This document shows, in pieces, positions 6,887-14,930 of a stretch of DNA of 34,529 nt. How positions within the stretch are numbered: the first letter of the stretch is position 1; each line of letters opens with the position of its first letter. Position numbers and translations under genes: made by a program. The DNA is taken from the IMG/VR virus record IMGVR_UViG_3300029258_000545, positions 1-34,529 of that record; one strand, written 5' to 3'. The notes below the pieces were generated by a model. That model had not been told where the DNA came from. It was given only the letters and a program-made list of their open reading frames with translations, and did no database searches. The DNA comes from a virus.

Positions 6887-8371
6887 ATGTCGATTATTAA
6901 ACGCTTGACGGGTTTATTTAAGGGAAGTCGAAGCAGGGATCGCGCGCGGCGATCTTATCAAATGGCGGACAATTCGCGCCTTTTAAAAGATTGGCCGACG
7001 ACCGGCGGGACCGCGGACGCGGACATATACGCAAGCTTGCGACCGATGCGGAACCGATCCCGGCATCTTGCAAAGAATAATGATTATGCAAAACGATTTT
7101 TTAATCTTCTAAAGGCGAACGTTATCGGGCCGACCGGAATTAAATTACAAGCGCAATCAAGAAACGAAAAGGGCGAACTTGATAAAGCGGATAACGATTA
7201 TATCGAATCGGAATGGAAAAATTGGAGCAAGAAAGGGATTTGCACCGTCGATGGAAAACTGTCATTGATCGATTGTCAAAAGCTATTCATTGAAACCGTC
7301 GCGCGCGACGGCGAAGCGATTGTCCAGAAAATTAGCAATTGGCCGGGGAACCGATATCGGTTTGCGTTGCAAATGATTGAACCGGATTTATTAGACCATG
7401 AATTAAACAAGCCGCTTCAAAACGGGAACTTGATTCGGTTAGGGGTCGAATTCAATAAATGGCGCCGCCCGGTCGCGTATTGGTTCAAAAAAAGTAACAT
7501 GCCGTCGACAATATATTCCGAAAGTTTTGACCATTATACCCAACATGAACGAATTCCCGCGAGTGATATTATTCACGAATTTATTGTCGAGCGCGTTGGA
7601 CAGTCGCGCGGGGTCCCCTGGATGGCGACGGCGGGGCGACGGTTGCAGTTGTTGGGCGGGTACGAGGAAGCGGAGGTCGTCGCCGCGCGGACCGCATCGG
7701 CCAAAATGGGCTTTTTTAAATCGGAAAGCGGGGACGAATTTGTCGGCGACGAAGATATCGCGGACGATCCGACGGCAACGGCAATAATGAACGCGGAACC
7801 GGGAACATTCGAAGAATTGCCGGCCGGATTGGATTTTGTCGAATGGGACCCGCAACACCCGGTTTCCGCTTATGAAGCATTTGTTTTGTCTATATTGCGC
7901 GGGATCGCGTCCGGGTTGAACGTTTCTTATGTATCGCTTGCAAACGATTTGCGTAGCGTTTCCTATTCGTCCATAAGACAGGGGGCGCTTGACGAACGGG
8001 ACGCATGGCGAATGTTGCAAGGTTGGATGATCGAACACTTTAAAGCGGATATATACGAAAATTGGTTGAACATGGCTTTAACGGTTGGCGCGTTGAATTT
8101 GCCGCCGCGAAAGATCGACAAATATCGCAACGTCATTTGGCAACCGCGCGGTTGGCAATGGGTCGACCCGCTTAAAGAAACCAAGGCAAACGAAAACGCC
8201 GTCAAGAACGGATTTAAGAGTCCGCAGGAAGTCGCCGGCGAACAGGGCCGGGATTATAACGAGGTCCTTGAACAGATCGCCGCGGCCAAAGATTTAGCCG
8301 AAAGTCACGGCTTGAAATTAACGGTTTTTAGTGATGGGGGTCAAAATGGAAAAGAAAACGGAACTAATTAA
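6887..8371 (+). CDS. portal protein (lambda family)
   Basis: Protein of 494 aa. Features of lambda-family portals: an N-terminal RSYQMA / NSRLLKDW block, SRHLAKNNDYAKRFFNLLKANVIG (GPTGIKLQAQS) near residues 60-90, DGEAIVQ, IEPD.LDHELN, GQSRGVPWM, and SYSSIRQG (about residue 362). It forms the dodecameric ring at the capsid vertex. The C-terminus includes FKSPQEVAGEQGRDYNEVLE, typical of the family. It ends 26 bases inside the protease-capsid gene. AAGG ribosome site. Confidence 0.95.
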   Translation: MSIIKRLTGLFKGSRSRDRARRSYQMADNSRLLKDWPTTGGTADADIYASLRPMRNRSRHLAKNNDYAKRFFNLLKANVIGPTGIKLQAQSRNEKGELDKADNDYIESEWKNWSKKGICTVDGKLSLIDCQKLFIETVARDGEAIVQKISNWPGNRYRFALQMIEPDLLDHELNKPLQNGNLIRLGVEFNKWRRPVAYWFKKSNMPSTIYSESFDHYTQHERIPASDIIHEFIVERVGQSRGVPWMATAGRRLQLLGGYEEAEVVAARTASAKMGFFKSESGDEFVGDEDIADDPTATAIMNAEPGTFEELPAGLDFVEWDPQHPVSAYEAFVLSILRGIASGLNVSYVSLANDLRSVSYSSIRQGALDERDAWRMLQGWMIEHFKADIYENWLNMALTVGALNLPPRKIDKYRNVIWQPRGWQWVDPLKETKANENAVKNGFKSPQEVAGEQGRDYNEVLEQIAAAKDLAESHGLKLTVFSDGGQNGKENGTN

Positions 8372-10265
8372 AACAGGGGTTTTTTATCGCATGATAGACG
8401 GCGGAGTCCGCAAGATGGACGAAGAAAAGCGGACCGTCGAATTATCTTTTTCTTCCGAAGCGCCGGTCGATCGATATTTCGGGGAAGAAATACTTGACCA
8501 TGAACCGGGAAGCGCCCGCATGGATTTTTTAGATTCGGGCCGGGCGCCGCTTTTAAAAGATCATTGGATGGATCAACAAACGGGCGTTATTGAATCCGCC
8601 GAAGTCGGGGCCGACCACATGGGCCGGGCGACCGTTCGATTTGGTAAATCGAGCCTTGCCGACGAAGAATTCATAAACGTTGTTGACGGTATTCGACAAA
8701 ATGTAAGCGTCGGATATCGCATACATGAAATGGTACTTGAAAAGCAATCCGACGACGGGGACGTTTATCGGGTTACGGATTGGGAACCATTGGAAATTTC
8801 ACTTGTTAGCATTCCCGCCGACGCATCCGTCGGGATTGGTCGGGACGTAAAGAAGGACGACCGGGAATTTGACACATTAATTATTCGTAAATCGGAGGTC
8901 GTAAAAATGGAAGAACCCAAAAAGAAAGTCGATGCAAAGAAAACACCGGAAGCACCGGAAACGCCGGCAATCGATCAGGCAGAGATTGACCGGATTAAAT
9001 CAGAAACCGCAAAGGCCGAACAGAATCGCGCCGCGGATTTAATCGCCCTGGGCGAAATGCATAATTTCCGCGACGACGCGATCGCGGCCATTAAAGACGG
9101 AAAGTCCGTCGATCAATTCAGACAGTTTGTTCTTGATAAGTTAGGCGAAAAAGGCTTGACGCCGGTCGAAGACCAGGACCCGGAAATCGGCTTGACGGGG
9201 CGCGAAGTAAAAGCCTTTTCCTTTATCCGGTTGATTCGGTCCCTTGCCGATCCGAAAGACCCGAAGTTAGCAGAAGCCGCGGGATTCGAACTTGAATGTT
9301 CGCGGGCCGTTGCCGATAAGATGCGAAAGACGCCGCGGGGCGCGTTTATTCCCTGGGACGTTGTAACGGACGGGAAAAGGGATATTAACACGACCGACGA
9401 CGCCGCGCTTATCGCGACAAACCTGTTACCCGGATCGTTTATCGATGTCTTGCGTAATAAGCTTATTATAAGGCAAGCGGGCGCGCGAATCCTTGATGGG
9501 CTTATCGGAAATGTCGCCATTCCAAAGAAAACCGCGGGCGCTTCTGTTTATTGGGTCGCGGAAGGGATTACAACGAATCCGACCGAATCCGAAGCGACAT
9601 ACGGAACGGTTTCATTGAGTCCGAAGACCGTCGGAACATATACTGAAATCACGCGGCAGATGCTAAATCAGTCGACACCGGCGATTGAAATGTTGACCCG
9701 CGACGATTTGGCCGCGGCCGTTGCGTTAGGCATTGACCTTGCCGGCCTTCATGGGACCGGGGCGAACGATCAACCGACCGGAGTTGCCGCAACAAGTGGC
9801 ATTGGGAGCGTTGCCGGCGGGACAAACGGCGCCGCGCCGGATTGGGCGGATATCGTCGACCTTGAAACGGCCGTCGCGATCGATAACGCCGACGTTGGAA
9901 ACCTTGCCTATATCACAAATGCCAAGGTTAGGGGCAAGCTGAAAAAGACACTTGTCACGGCGACATACGGCGACGTCATGGTTTGGGGAAAGAATCCCGA
10001 TCCATTGAACGGATATCCGGCGCATGTAACGAACCAGGTATCAAGCGCATTGACCAAGGGTTCGTCAAGCGGCGTTTGTTCGGCGATCTTTTTCGGCAAT
10101 TGGGCCGACCTTATTATCGGCATGTGGGGCGCCCTTGATCTATTGGTCGACCCTTACACCTATTCAAAGTCGGGCGGGTTGCTTGTAAGGGCCTTGCAAG
10201 ACGTTGATGTCGCCGTTAGGCATGCCGAGTCATTCGCGGCCATGTTAGACGCATTGACGACATAG
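8346..10265 (+). CDS. prohead protease - major capsid fusion protein
   Basis: Protein of 639 aa. ATG at 8346 is preferred (GGGGG 7 bases upstream) over GTG 8331 or ATG 8334. Residues 1-170 are an HK97-type (S78) prohead protease: KDHW.DQQTGV with His73 and NVSVGYRI with Ser121. Residues 188-290 are a charged, coiled-coil-like scaffold segment. Residues 300-639 are an HK97-fold capsid protein (TNLLPGSFIDVLRNK, IPKKTAGASVYWVAEG, TEITRQML, LHGTGANDQPTG). Protease, scaffold and shell therefore lie in one frame. An internal start at 8907 could give capsid alone. Overlaps the portal by 26 bases. Confidence 0.93.
   Translation: MEKKTELIKTGVFYRMIDGGVRKMDEEKRTVELSFSSEAPVDRYFGEEILDHEPGSARMDFLDSGRAPLLKDHWMDQQTGVIESAEVGADHMGRATVRFGKSSLADEEFINVVDGIRQNVSVGYRIHEMVLEKQSDDGDVYRVTDWEPLEISLVSIPADASVGIGRDVKKDDREFDTLIIRKSEVVKMEEPKKKVDAKKTPEAPETPAIDQAEIDRIKSETAKAEQNRAADLIALGEMHNFRDDAIAAIKDGKSVDQFRQFVLDKLGEKGLTPVEDQDPEIGLTGREVKAFSFIRLIRSLADPKDPKLAEAAGFELECSRAVADKMRKTPRGAFIPWDVVTDGKRDINTTDDAALIATNLLPGSFIDVLRNKLIIRQAGARILDGLIGNVAIPKKTAGASVYWVAEGITTNPTESEATYGTVSLSPKTVGTYTEITRQMLNQSTPAIEMLTRDDLAAAVALGIDLAGLHGTGANDQPTGVAATSGIGSVAGGTNGAAPDWADIVDLETAVAIDNADVGNLAYITNAKVRGKLKKTLVTATYGDVMVWGKNPDPLNGYPAHVTNQVSSALTKGSSSGVCSAIFFGNWADLIIGMWGALDLLVDPYTYSKSGGLLVRALQDVDVAVRHAESFAAMLDALTT
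8907..10265 (+). CDS. internal start: scaffold-capsid product without protease
   Basis: Within the fusion gene, GGAGG at 8894-8898 lies 8 bases before an in-frame ATG at 8907. It is one of the few canonical GGAGG sites in the genome. A 452-aa product starting MEEPKKKVDAKKTPEAP would carry scaffold and capsid but no protease. This would supply excess capsid subunits over protease, as separate genes do in HK97. Whether it is used needs protein data. Confidence 0.5.
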   Translation: MEEPKKKVDAKKTPEAPETPAIDQAEIDRIKSETAKAEQNRAADLIALGEMHNFRDDAIAAIKDGKSVDQFRQFVLDKLGEKGLTPVEDQDPEIGLTGREVKAFSFIRLIRSLADPKDPKLAEAAGFELECSRAVADKMRKTPRGAFIPWDVVTDGKRDINTTDDAALIATNLLPGSFIDVLRNKLIIRQAGARILDGLIGNVAIPKKTAGASVYWVAEGITTNPTESEATYGTVSLSPKTVGTYTEITRQMLNQSTPAIEMLTRDDLAAAVALGIDLAGLHGTGANDQPTGVAATSGIGSVAGGTNGAAPDWADIVDLETAVAIDNADVGNLAYITNAKVRGKLKKTLVTATYGDVMVWGKNPDPLNGYPAHVTNQVSSALTKGSSSGVCSAIFFGNWADLIIGMWGALDLLVDPYTYSKSGGLLVRALQDVDVAVRHAESFAAMLDALTT

Positions 10266-10288
10266 TCGGCGCTTAATTAACGATACGC

Positions 10289-10318
10289 GGGGCCGGTTGA
10301 AATGCCGGTCCCGATTTT
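10289..10318 (+). terminator. stem-loop after the capsid gene
   Basis: GGGGCCGG (10289-10296) pairs with CCGGTCCC (10305-10312), an 8-bp stem with one G-U pair and an 8-base loop, followed by GATTTTGA. The T-run is short, so it may be a partial terminator or an mRNA-stabilising 3' hairpin that keeps capsid expression high relative to downstream genes. Confidence 0.5.
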
Positions 10319-10349
10319 GAATTCAAAACCATAGAAAGCGAGGTTTATC

Positions 10350-10784
10350 ATGGTTGAAAAAAACTTTGATTTAGAACATAGCGTTTCGCAAGTCCACGAC
10401 CCGGACACCATGACGGGCGACGCCGACGGCGCAAGCGTTGACATGGTCGATTATGATCGATGCACGTTTCTTGCGTTGGTCGGGGCATCGGGCGACACGT
10501 TGAGCGCGACGGTCAAGGTCGAACTGGAAGTCGAGGAATCCGACGACGATTCAAGCTTTACGGACGTCGCCGACGCGGATTTGACATCATGGGTCGCCGG
10601 GGTCAATGACGGTTGTTTCGGAGTTATCGACGCCGCCGCCGAAGACGACGCCGTTTATAAGACGACCTATAAGGGTTCAAAGCGATATGTCCGGCCGGTA
10701 ATTAATATCGTTGGGACGCATTCGAACGGAATTCCGATCGGGATTGTTGCGATCCGACACGGCAAGCATGGCGACAGTCTTTAA
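10350..10784 (+). CDS. putative capsid decoration/cement protein
   Basis: Protein of 144 aa, acidic and beta-rich (VDMVDYDRCTFLALVGASGD, DDSSFTDVADADL, YKGSKRYVRPVINIVGTHSN). This pattern is common in phage genes directly following the major capsid gene, usually annotated as hypothetical and suspected to decorate the shell. It has no signal peptide or membrane helix. It has its own ribosome site (GCGAGG) and follows a stem-loop after the capsid gene. The structural role is inferred from position. Confidence 0.55.
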   Translation: MVEKNFDLEHSVSQVHDPDTMTGDADGASVDMVDYDRCTFLALVGASGDTLSATVKVELEVEESDDDSSFTDVADADLTSWVAGVNDGCFGVIDAAAEDDAVYKTTYKGSKRYVRPVINIVGTHSNGIPIGIVAIRHGKHGDSL

Positions 10785-10859
10785 TAAATGGCGATAACAA
10801 CAAAAACCGCGGGCGCGCTTATATCCGGGCGCGTTCGCATTAACAAGGGGGCGGGGACC

Positions 10860-11192
10860 ATGAAAGTAAAAGCGAAAAGGGACATTCATACATCAAAGGG
10901 GCATACGCCGGAAAATTCAATTGTTGATTTACCGGAAGCCGAAGCGAAAGAACTGTTAAAAATCCGGCGCGTTGTTGCGGTTATTGAACCGGAACCGTCC
11001 GAAGATTGGGACGATTTCAAGAACGGTTTCATTCGGAAAGGGGCGGACAAATTCAAGGAGTTTGTCGATCAAAACGCCGAAGAATTCGCGGAGGCGCCGG
11101 ACGAAATAATCGAAGCCGCACAAAAGAAATGGACGCGATTCTTTCCAGGCGAAGAATCACCGTTCCGGGACGTTGCCGACGATGAAGAATAA
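10860..11192 (+). CDS. hypothetical head-region protein
   Basis: Protein of 110 aa if started at the ATG at 10860, which has a very strong GGGGGCGGGG leader. An upstream in-frame ATG at 10788 would add 24 residues but has a poor site. The first 45 residues (MKVKAKRDIH ... IVDLPEAEAKELLKIRRVVAVIE) match small phage proteins lying between capsid and connector genes. The remainder is acidic and helical. It ends inside a 40-aa reading frame on the same strand. Function unknown. Confidence 0.6.
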   Translation: MKVKAKRDIHTSKGHTPENSIVDLPEAEAKELLKIRRVVAVIEPEPSEDWDDFKNGFIRKGADKFKEFVDQNAEEFAEAPDEIIEAAQKKWTRFFPGEESPFRDVADDEE

Positions 11193-11304
11193 AACCCATG
11201 TCCCGGACCCGGCCAAGATGTCGGGTCCGGTAGTCGAAAACCGGGAAAAGGACCTTGGCAGGAAGATTGTCAAACGCCGGCCGTTGAAAAAGAAAAAGGA
11301 TTGA
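11182..11304 (+). CDS. possible 40-aa basic protein
   Basis: ATG at 11182 lies within the end of the preceding gene in another frame. The 40-codon frame ends at TGA 11302-11304, one base before the next start at 11306. It neatly fills a 113-bp gap in a tightly packed region. The product ends KIVKRRPLKKKKD and is strongly basic. There is no good ribosome site, so it depends on coupling or is not expressed. Confidence 0.4.
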   Translation: MKNKTHVPDPAKMSGPVVENREKDLGRKIVKRRPLKKKKD

Positions 11305-11305
11305 C

Positions 11306-11608
11306 ATGGCATTTACCGAAGATTTTGACAATTATTTTGATACGGACGATTTCGCGGTAGCCGCATCATGGACGCCGAACGGCGGGGAAGCAACAACCGT
11401 CAATGGCGTATTCGACGGCGAATATTTTGACGACGTCGGCGGGTCCGTCGGGATCGAAAGTTCGCAACCGCGTTTTACATGTGCGGCGGCGGACGTTCCG
11501 GCCGTTGCACAGGGCGACGCAATTGTCATAAGCGGGACGACATACGAAATTGTAAACGTTCAACCGGACGGAACCGGGGAAGTCGTATTGATATTAGAGG
11601 AACAATAG
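11306..11608 (+). CDS. head-tail connector protein (gpFII-like)
   Basis: Protein of 100 aa. MAFTEDFDNYFDTDDFAVAA, then PRFTCAAADVPAVAQGDAIV and ISGTTYEIVNVQPDGTGEVVLILEE, is the usual pattern of lambda gpFII-type head completion proteins, whose C-terminal beta-barrel carries the GD.I.I.G..Y.V......G....L.L motif. It sits in the order expected for head completion, just before the tail terminator. AAGGA lies 7 bases before the start. Acts at the head-tail interface. Confidence 0.75.
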   Translation: MAFTEDFDNYFDTDDFAVAASWTPNGGEATTVNGVFDGEYFDDVGGSVGIESSQPRFTCAAADVPAVAQGDAIVISGTTYEIVNVQPDGTGEVVLILEEQ

Positions 11609-11611
11609 CAA

Positions 11612-12019
11612 ATGGCGCATAAAAGAAAATCAATACGGGATGCGGCCATAACCTTATTGACCGGGCTAACAACAACCAAGGCGAACGTTTTCGCGTCGCG
11701 GGTTTATCCGTTGAAATCGGCATCCTTGCCGGGTCTTTTAATTTACACCGTTGACGAAGAATCCGAACAAGCCGGGGACGGTTTAGATCGAATGTTGACG
11801 CTTGCGGTCGAAGGCCATGTCCAAGCGGTCGGGGGGGCGATCGACGACACGTTGGACACGATCGCCGAGGAAGTCGAAGCGGCGATCCCGGAAGGAACCA
11901 AATTCAGCGGAAACGCGATCAATTCTTATCTTGCGTCAACGGAAATCGAATTCGACGCGGAAAGCAAAAAGCCGGTCGGTATCATTACCTTAAACTTTAA
12001 CATCGAATATTTAACATAA
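11612..12019 (+). CDS. tail terminator protein (gpU-like)
   Basis: Protein of 135 aa. The N-terminal helix (RKSIRDAAITLLTGL), the block VYPLKSASLPGLLIYTVDEE and the LDTIAEEVEAAI helix are characteristic of lambda gpU-type minor tail proteins that cap the tail tube and join it to the head. It follows the gpFII-like gene and precedes the tail tube gene, the standard order in lambda-like phages. Start spacing to an AGAGGA ribosome site is long (about 9 bases). Confidence 0.75.
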   Translation: MAHKRKSIRDAAITLLTGLTTTKANVFASRVYPLKSASLPGLLIYTVDEESEQAGDGLDRMLTLAVEGHVQAVGGAIDDTLDTIAEEVEAAIPEGTKFSGNAINSYLASTEIEFDAESKKPVGIITLNFNIEYLT

Positions 12020-12032
12020 AAGGGGGCCTAAA

Positions 12033-12434
12033 ATGGCAGTTAAACACGGAAACGAAGGCGTCGTTGAGGTTGCGTCCAATGCAGTTACAGAGGTTCAATC
12101 ATGGACATACGATCAAGAGGACGTCGCGCCGGCCGAAATAACGTCAATGGGCGATACGGAAGCAACGCCTTTAATGTCCGGTTGTATCCGCGGAAAAGGG
12201 ACAATAAGCGTTTTGTTAGACGAAGCAGATTCGACCGGGCAAGTTGCGCTTGATACCGCGGTCGGGAGTGATACGGGCGTCGTATTGCATTTATACGGGG
12301 AAGGGAAAACGGGGTCCTATGAGTACACCGGGACGGCCAAAATTACGAAAGATGGAAGGAATGTCGACAAGTCAAAACCCAATGAAATGACCTTTGAATT
12401 TGTTGGAGTCTTGACGCGGACCGCAATTTCATAA
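12033..12434 (+). CDS. major tail tube protein
   Basis: Protein of 133 aa. GNEGVVEVASNAVTEVQSWTY, ITSMGDTEATPLMSGCIRGK and GTAKITKDGRNVD match short phage tail tube proteins of the phage-tail-protein-2/TIGR02126-like type (family names from memory). It polymerises around the tape measure. It is shorter than lambda gpV because the C-terminal Ig-like domain is absent. AAAAGGGGG ribosome site. Order (terminator, tube, chaperone, tape measure) is the expected one. Confidence 0.8.
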   Translation: MAVKHGNEGVVEVASNAVTEVQSWTYDQEDVAPAEITSMGDTEATPLMSGCIRGKGTISVLLDEADSTGQVALDTAVGSDTGVVLHLYGEGKTGSYEYTGTAKITKDGRNVDKSKPNEMTFEFVGVLTRTAIS

Positions 12435-12467
12435 AAATAATATCTATAAAACGGGGGGCGGGTTGCC

Positions 12468-12806
12468 ATGACAAATGTTATTGAGCGCGCAAAGGCGCAT
12501 TTTGCACAAGAGGGGCCGAAAGAAATAGAGGTCCCGGAATGGGGCGACGAAAACGGGCCGTTGATTATTTATTCGTCGCCCATGACATTACAGGATCGCG
12601 ACGTTTGTCTTGAACAGGCGGGCGGGCCGAATCTAAAATTTCATTTATATGCAATTATTCGAAAAGCAAAGGACGCCGACGGAAATCCGATATTTACCAA
12701 GGCAGATAAAAGCGATCTTCTTTATAAGGTCGATCCGTCGGTTTTGATTCGGGTCGGGGCCGAGATCGTCGGAACGACAAGCGTCGAAGGAATGGAAAAA
12801 AATTAA
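12468..12806 (+). CDS. tail assembly chaperone (G-like)
   Basis: Protein of 112 aa, ending at TAA 12804-12806. It occupies the G position between the tube and tape measure genes and carries typical chaperone features (RAKAHFAQEGPKEIEVPEWG, PMTLQDRD, FTKADKSDLLYKVDPSVL). These proteins hold the tape measure during tail assembly. The gene ends in a run of seven As immediately before its stop, the slippery site for a longer frameshifted product (12468-12946). GGGGGGCGGG leader upstream of the ATG. Confidence 0.85.
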   Translation: MTNVIERAKAHFAQEGPKEIEVPEWGDENGPLIIYSSPMTLQDRDVCLEQAGGPNLKFHLYAIIRKAKDADGNPIFTKADKSDLLYKVDPSVLIRVGAEIVGTTSVEGMEKN

Positions 12807-12946
12807 AAAGCGACCCGGTATTGTTCGACGAATATCGGGTCGCGGCATTTTTGCATAAAACCCGCGGCGAAATAATGCAAATGACGATCAAAGAATATTT
12901 TGGTTGGCTTGCATTTTTAAAAATTATTGAAGGGGACTCGTCATAA
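12468..12946 (+). CDS. frameshifted tail chaperone (G-T-like)
   Basis: A -1 shift on A AAA AAT (12797-12803) bypasses the stop and continues with 47 residues starting LKSDPVLFDEYRVAAFLHKT and ending FLKIIEGDSS, about 159 aa in total. The extension ends at TAA 12944-12946, whose last A is the first base of the tape measure ATG. This is the gpG/gpGT arrangement of lambda, where the long form recruits tube protein to the tape measure-chaperone complex. No independent start codon or ribosome site explains the extension. Confidence 0.88.
12797..12843 (+). promoter_or_regulatory. programmed -1 frameshift signal
   Basis: Slippery heptamer A AAA AAT at 12797-12803, in the correct phase, then a 6-base spacer, then a 13-bp stem: GCGACCCGGTATT (12810-12822) pairs with AATATCGGGTCGC (12831-12843), one G-U pair, 8-base loop. 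The zero-frame stop lies in the spacer. Heptamer, spacer and hairpin match the classical stimulated frameshift layout. Confidence 0.88.
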
Positions 12947-14172
12947 TGGCCAAAGGCGTTAAGTTTGACATCAAGGCACAAAACAAGACCGACGCGGCCT
13001 TTAAATCCGTTAAGGGCAATTTAAAATCAATAACCGGCGGATTGGGGGGCATGAAAACGGCCATGTTAGGCATCGGCGCGGCCGTCGGCGGCGTTTATGC
13101 GTTGGGAAAAGGCATTTCCGTCGTTACAAAGGCGGCCATGGCGCAACGCGACGCGGAAAACAAATTAAATTCGGTCCTGGAAGCGACCGGACACGCGGCC
13201 GGGTTCACATTGCCGGAACTTAAAAAAATGGCGTCCGGCTTGCAAGATGTCACGACATACGGCGACGAAACCATATTGTCGGGAATGTCGATACTTGCGA
13301 CGTTTAAGAATATCCGGGGCGAAGGGTTCGAACGGACGACAAAGGCCGCGCTTGATATGTCAACGATATTAAAAACCGACATGAAATCATCAATGATAAT
13401 GTTAGGCAAGGCGTTGAACGAACCGAAAACCGGATTGACCGCGTTGACCCGCGCCGGCGTTACCTTTTCCGATCAGCAAAAAGAGCAGATCAAAACAATG
13501 GTCGAAGCCGGGGACGTTGTCGGCGCGCAAACAATAATATTAAAGGAATTGGAATCGCAATTCGGCGGCGCCGCGGAAAAGGCCGGCGGGCCGTTTGACA
13601 AGGCGCTTAAGCAATTAAAAAACACGTTCGGCGATTTATTGGAGGAAGTCGGGTTCGCCATTGTTGACAATGAACAGTTTGCGGAAGTTTTAAGGATTTT
13701 AAAGGAGTACGTCGCCGACCTTATTCCGGTTGTTACCGGGTTGGTTCAACGTTTCTTTGATTGGTTGGGGCCGATCGATCAATTACGCGGCAAGCTTGAT
13801 ATGTTTTTGCATACAGTAAAAACGATGTTATGGCCGTTACAGCAAGCATGGAATTTAATGAAGTTGGTCGGGAAGGGAATCGGGATCGGGGCGGCCATGG
13901 CCGTAACCGGCGTTGAAAAAATAACAGGAAATTACGACACCGGGACAGGGCCGGCGGGATTGCCGCGGGACGGTCTTTTTTATGGACATCAAGGCGAAAT
14001 CGTTATGGACGCGGCGGAGTCAAGCGCGGCGCGATCCGGCGCGGGCGCCGGCCGAATTAATATCACAATTGCACCGACCTTTATGTCGGGCGATCGTAAC
14101 GCGGCGCGGGAAGTCGCGCGCGAAATAGGCCGGGAATTAAACCAATTAAATATAAGGTGGGGGACCGCGTAA
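12946..14172 (+). CDS. tape measure protein
   Basis: Protein of 408 aa. The N-terminus (FDIKAQNKTDAAFKSVKGNL) and the following hydrophobic segment (GGMKTAMLGIGAAVGGVYAL) are typical of tape measure proteins, as are KALNEPKTGLTALTRAGVTF and the helical middle. A second hydrophobic stretch is at residues 310-330. It sets tail length. At 408 aa it is short compared with lambda gpH (853 aa), so a short tail of roughly half lambda's length is expected. Its start overlaps the stop of the frameshifted chaperone (TAATG). Confidence 0.9.
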   Translation: MAKGVKFDIKAQNKTDAAFKSVKGNLKSITGGLGGMKTAMLGIGAAVGGVYALGKGISVVTKAAMAQRDAENKLNSVLEATGHAAGFTLPELKKMASGLQDVTTYGDETILSGMSILATFKNIRGEGFERTTKAALDMSTILKTDMKSSMIMLGKALNEPKTGLTALTRAGVTFSDQQKEQIKTMVEAGDVVGAQTIILKELESQFGGAAEKAGGPFDKALKQLKNTFGDLLEEVGFAIVDNEQFAEVLRILKEYVADLIPVVTGLVQRFFDWLGPIDQLRGKLDMFLHTVKTMLWPLQQAWNLMKLVGKGIGIGAAMAVTGVEKITGNYDTGTGPAGLPRDGLFYGHQGEIVMDAAESSAARSGAGAGRINITIAPTFMSGDRNAAREVAREIGRELNQLNIRWGTA

Positions 14173-14173
14173 C

Positions 14174-14917
14174 ATGGCGACATGGGCCGTTAAGTTTTTT
14201 CCTTATAATATCCTTGAACTTGGAACCGTTACAGTTACCGGCGACCCGGATTCCGGTTATCCAGAGTCGCGCCTTTTCGATCGCGCGATTTCTCTATTTT
14301 GGAAAGACACGGTCACGGAAGCAAAGAATTTTGTTGTTGACCAAGGCGCAACCGGAAATTTGGCCGTTGATTTCTTGGCGATCGAAAAGCACAATTTCGA
14401 CGGCGAAGACATGCAGTTTCAATATTCGACCGATAATTTTTCGGCCGATATCAACGACGCCGTAACGGATTGGAACCAAAGCGGGAACGGTCAAATAATA
14501 AAAACCTTGTCAGAACTAACAAAACGATATTGGCGCGTTACGTTGTCGTCAATGGCTAATCCGCAATGTTCGGAAATCTTTGTTTCAAAAGGATATTCGT
14601 TTAACGCCTTGCGCGAAAATCCGCCGGCCGGCCGGGACATTTCAAATGTCCGATGGAACCGGACCGTTGGCGGCATTGAACGTTCAACCAAGTTTGGCGA
14701 CAAAAGAAAATCGCGGAATTATACTTTTTGGTTATCCGCTTCCGAATGGACCGATTGGGAAACGGTCATATCGTATTTGAACGATTACGCGAAACCGTTC
14801 TATTTTATGGACCATAAGGGCAGTTATTTCATGGCGAAATTCGCGGAAGAACCAATCTATAATTTTGACCACAACATATATACGCGCGTCACGGTTCGAA
14901 TAATCGAACAATTATAA
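14174..14917 (+). CDS. distal tail-like protein
   Basis: Protein of 247 aa. An N-terminal beta-rich domain with PESRLFDRAISLFWKD and GYSFN blocks resembles discoidin/galactose-binding-like modules found in tail-tip proteins. The C-terminal part (WLSASEWTDWETVISYLNDY, KPFYFMDHKGSYFMAKF) resembles distal tail/minor tail proteins. It starts one base after the tape measure stop. In siphoviruses this position holds the distal tail protein linking tube and hub. Family assigned by position and general resemblance only. Confidence 0.6.
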   Translation: MATWAVKFFPYNILELGTVTVTGDPDSGYPESRLFDRAISLFWKDTVTEAKNFVVDQGATGNLAVDFLAIEKHNFDGEDMQFQYSTDNFSADINDAVTDWNQSGNGQIIKTLSELTKRYWRVTLSSMANPQCSEIFVSKGYSFNALRENPPAGRDISNVRWNRTVGGIERSTKFGDKRKSRNYTFWLSASEWTDWETVISYLNDYAKPFYFMDHKGSYFMAKFAEEPIYNFDHNIYTRVTVRIIEQL

Positions 14918-14930
14918 TTAGGTGGTACAA

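Noticed and set aside
7439-8038. 199-aa minus-strand ORF
   Set aside because: Antisense to the portal gene with no ribosome site; a codon-bias shadow.
12810-12858. Hairpin after the tail chaperone as a terminator
   Set aside because: A TTTTT run does follow a few bases later (12848-12852), but heptamer phase, 6-base spacing and the conserved-looking downstream frame fit frameshifting better, and tail genes must be transcribed beyond it.
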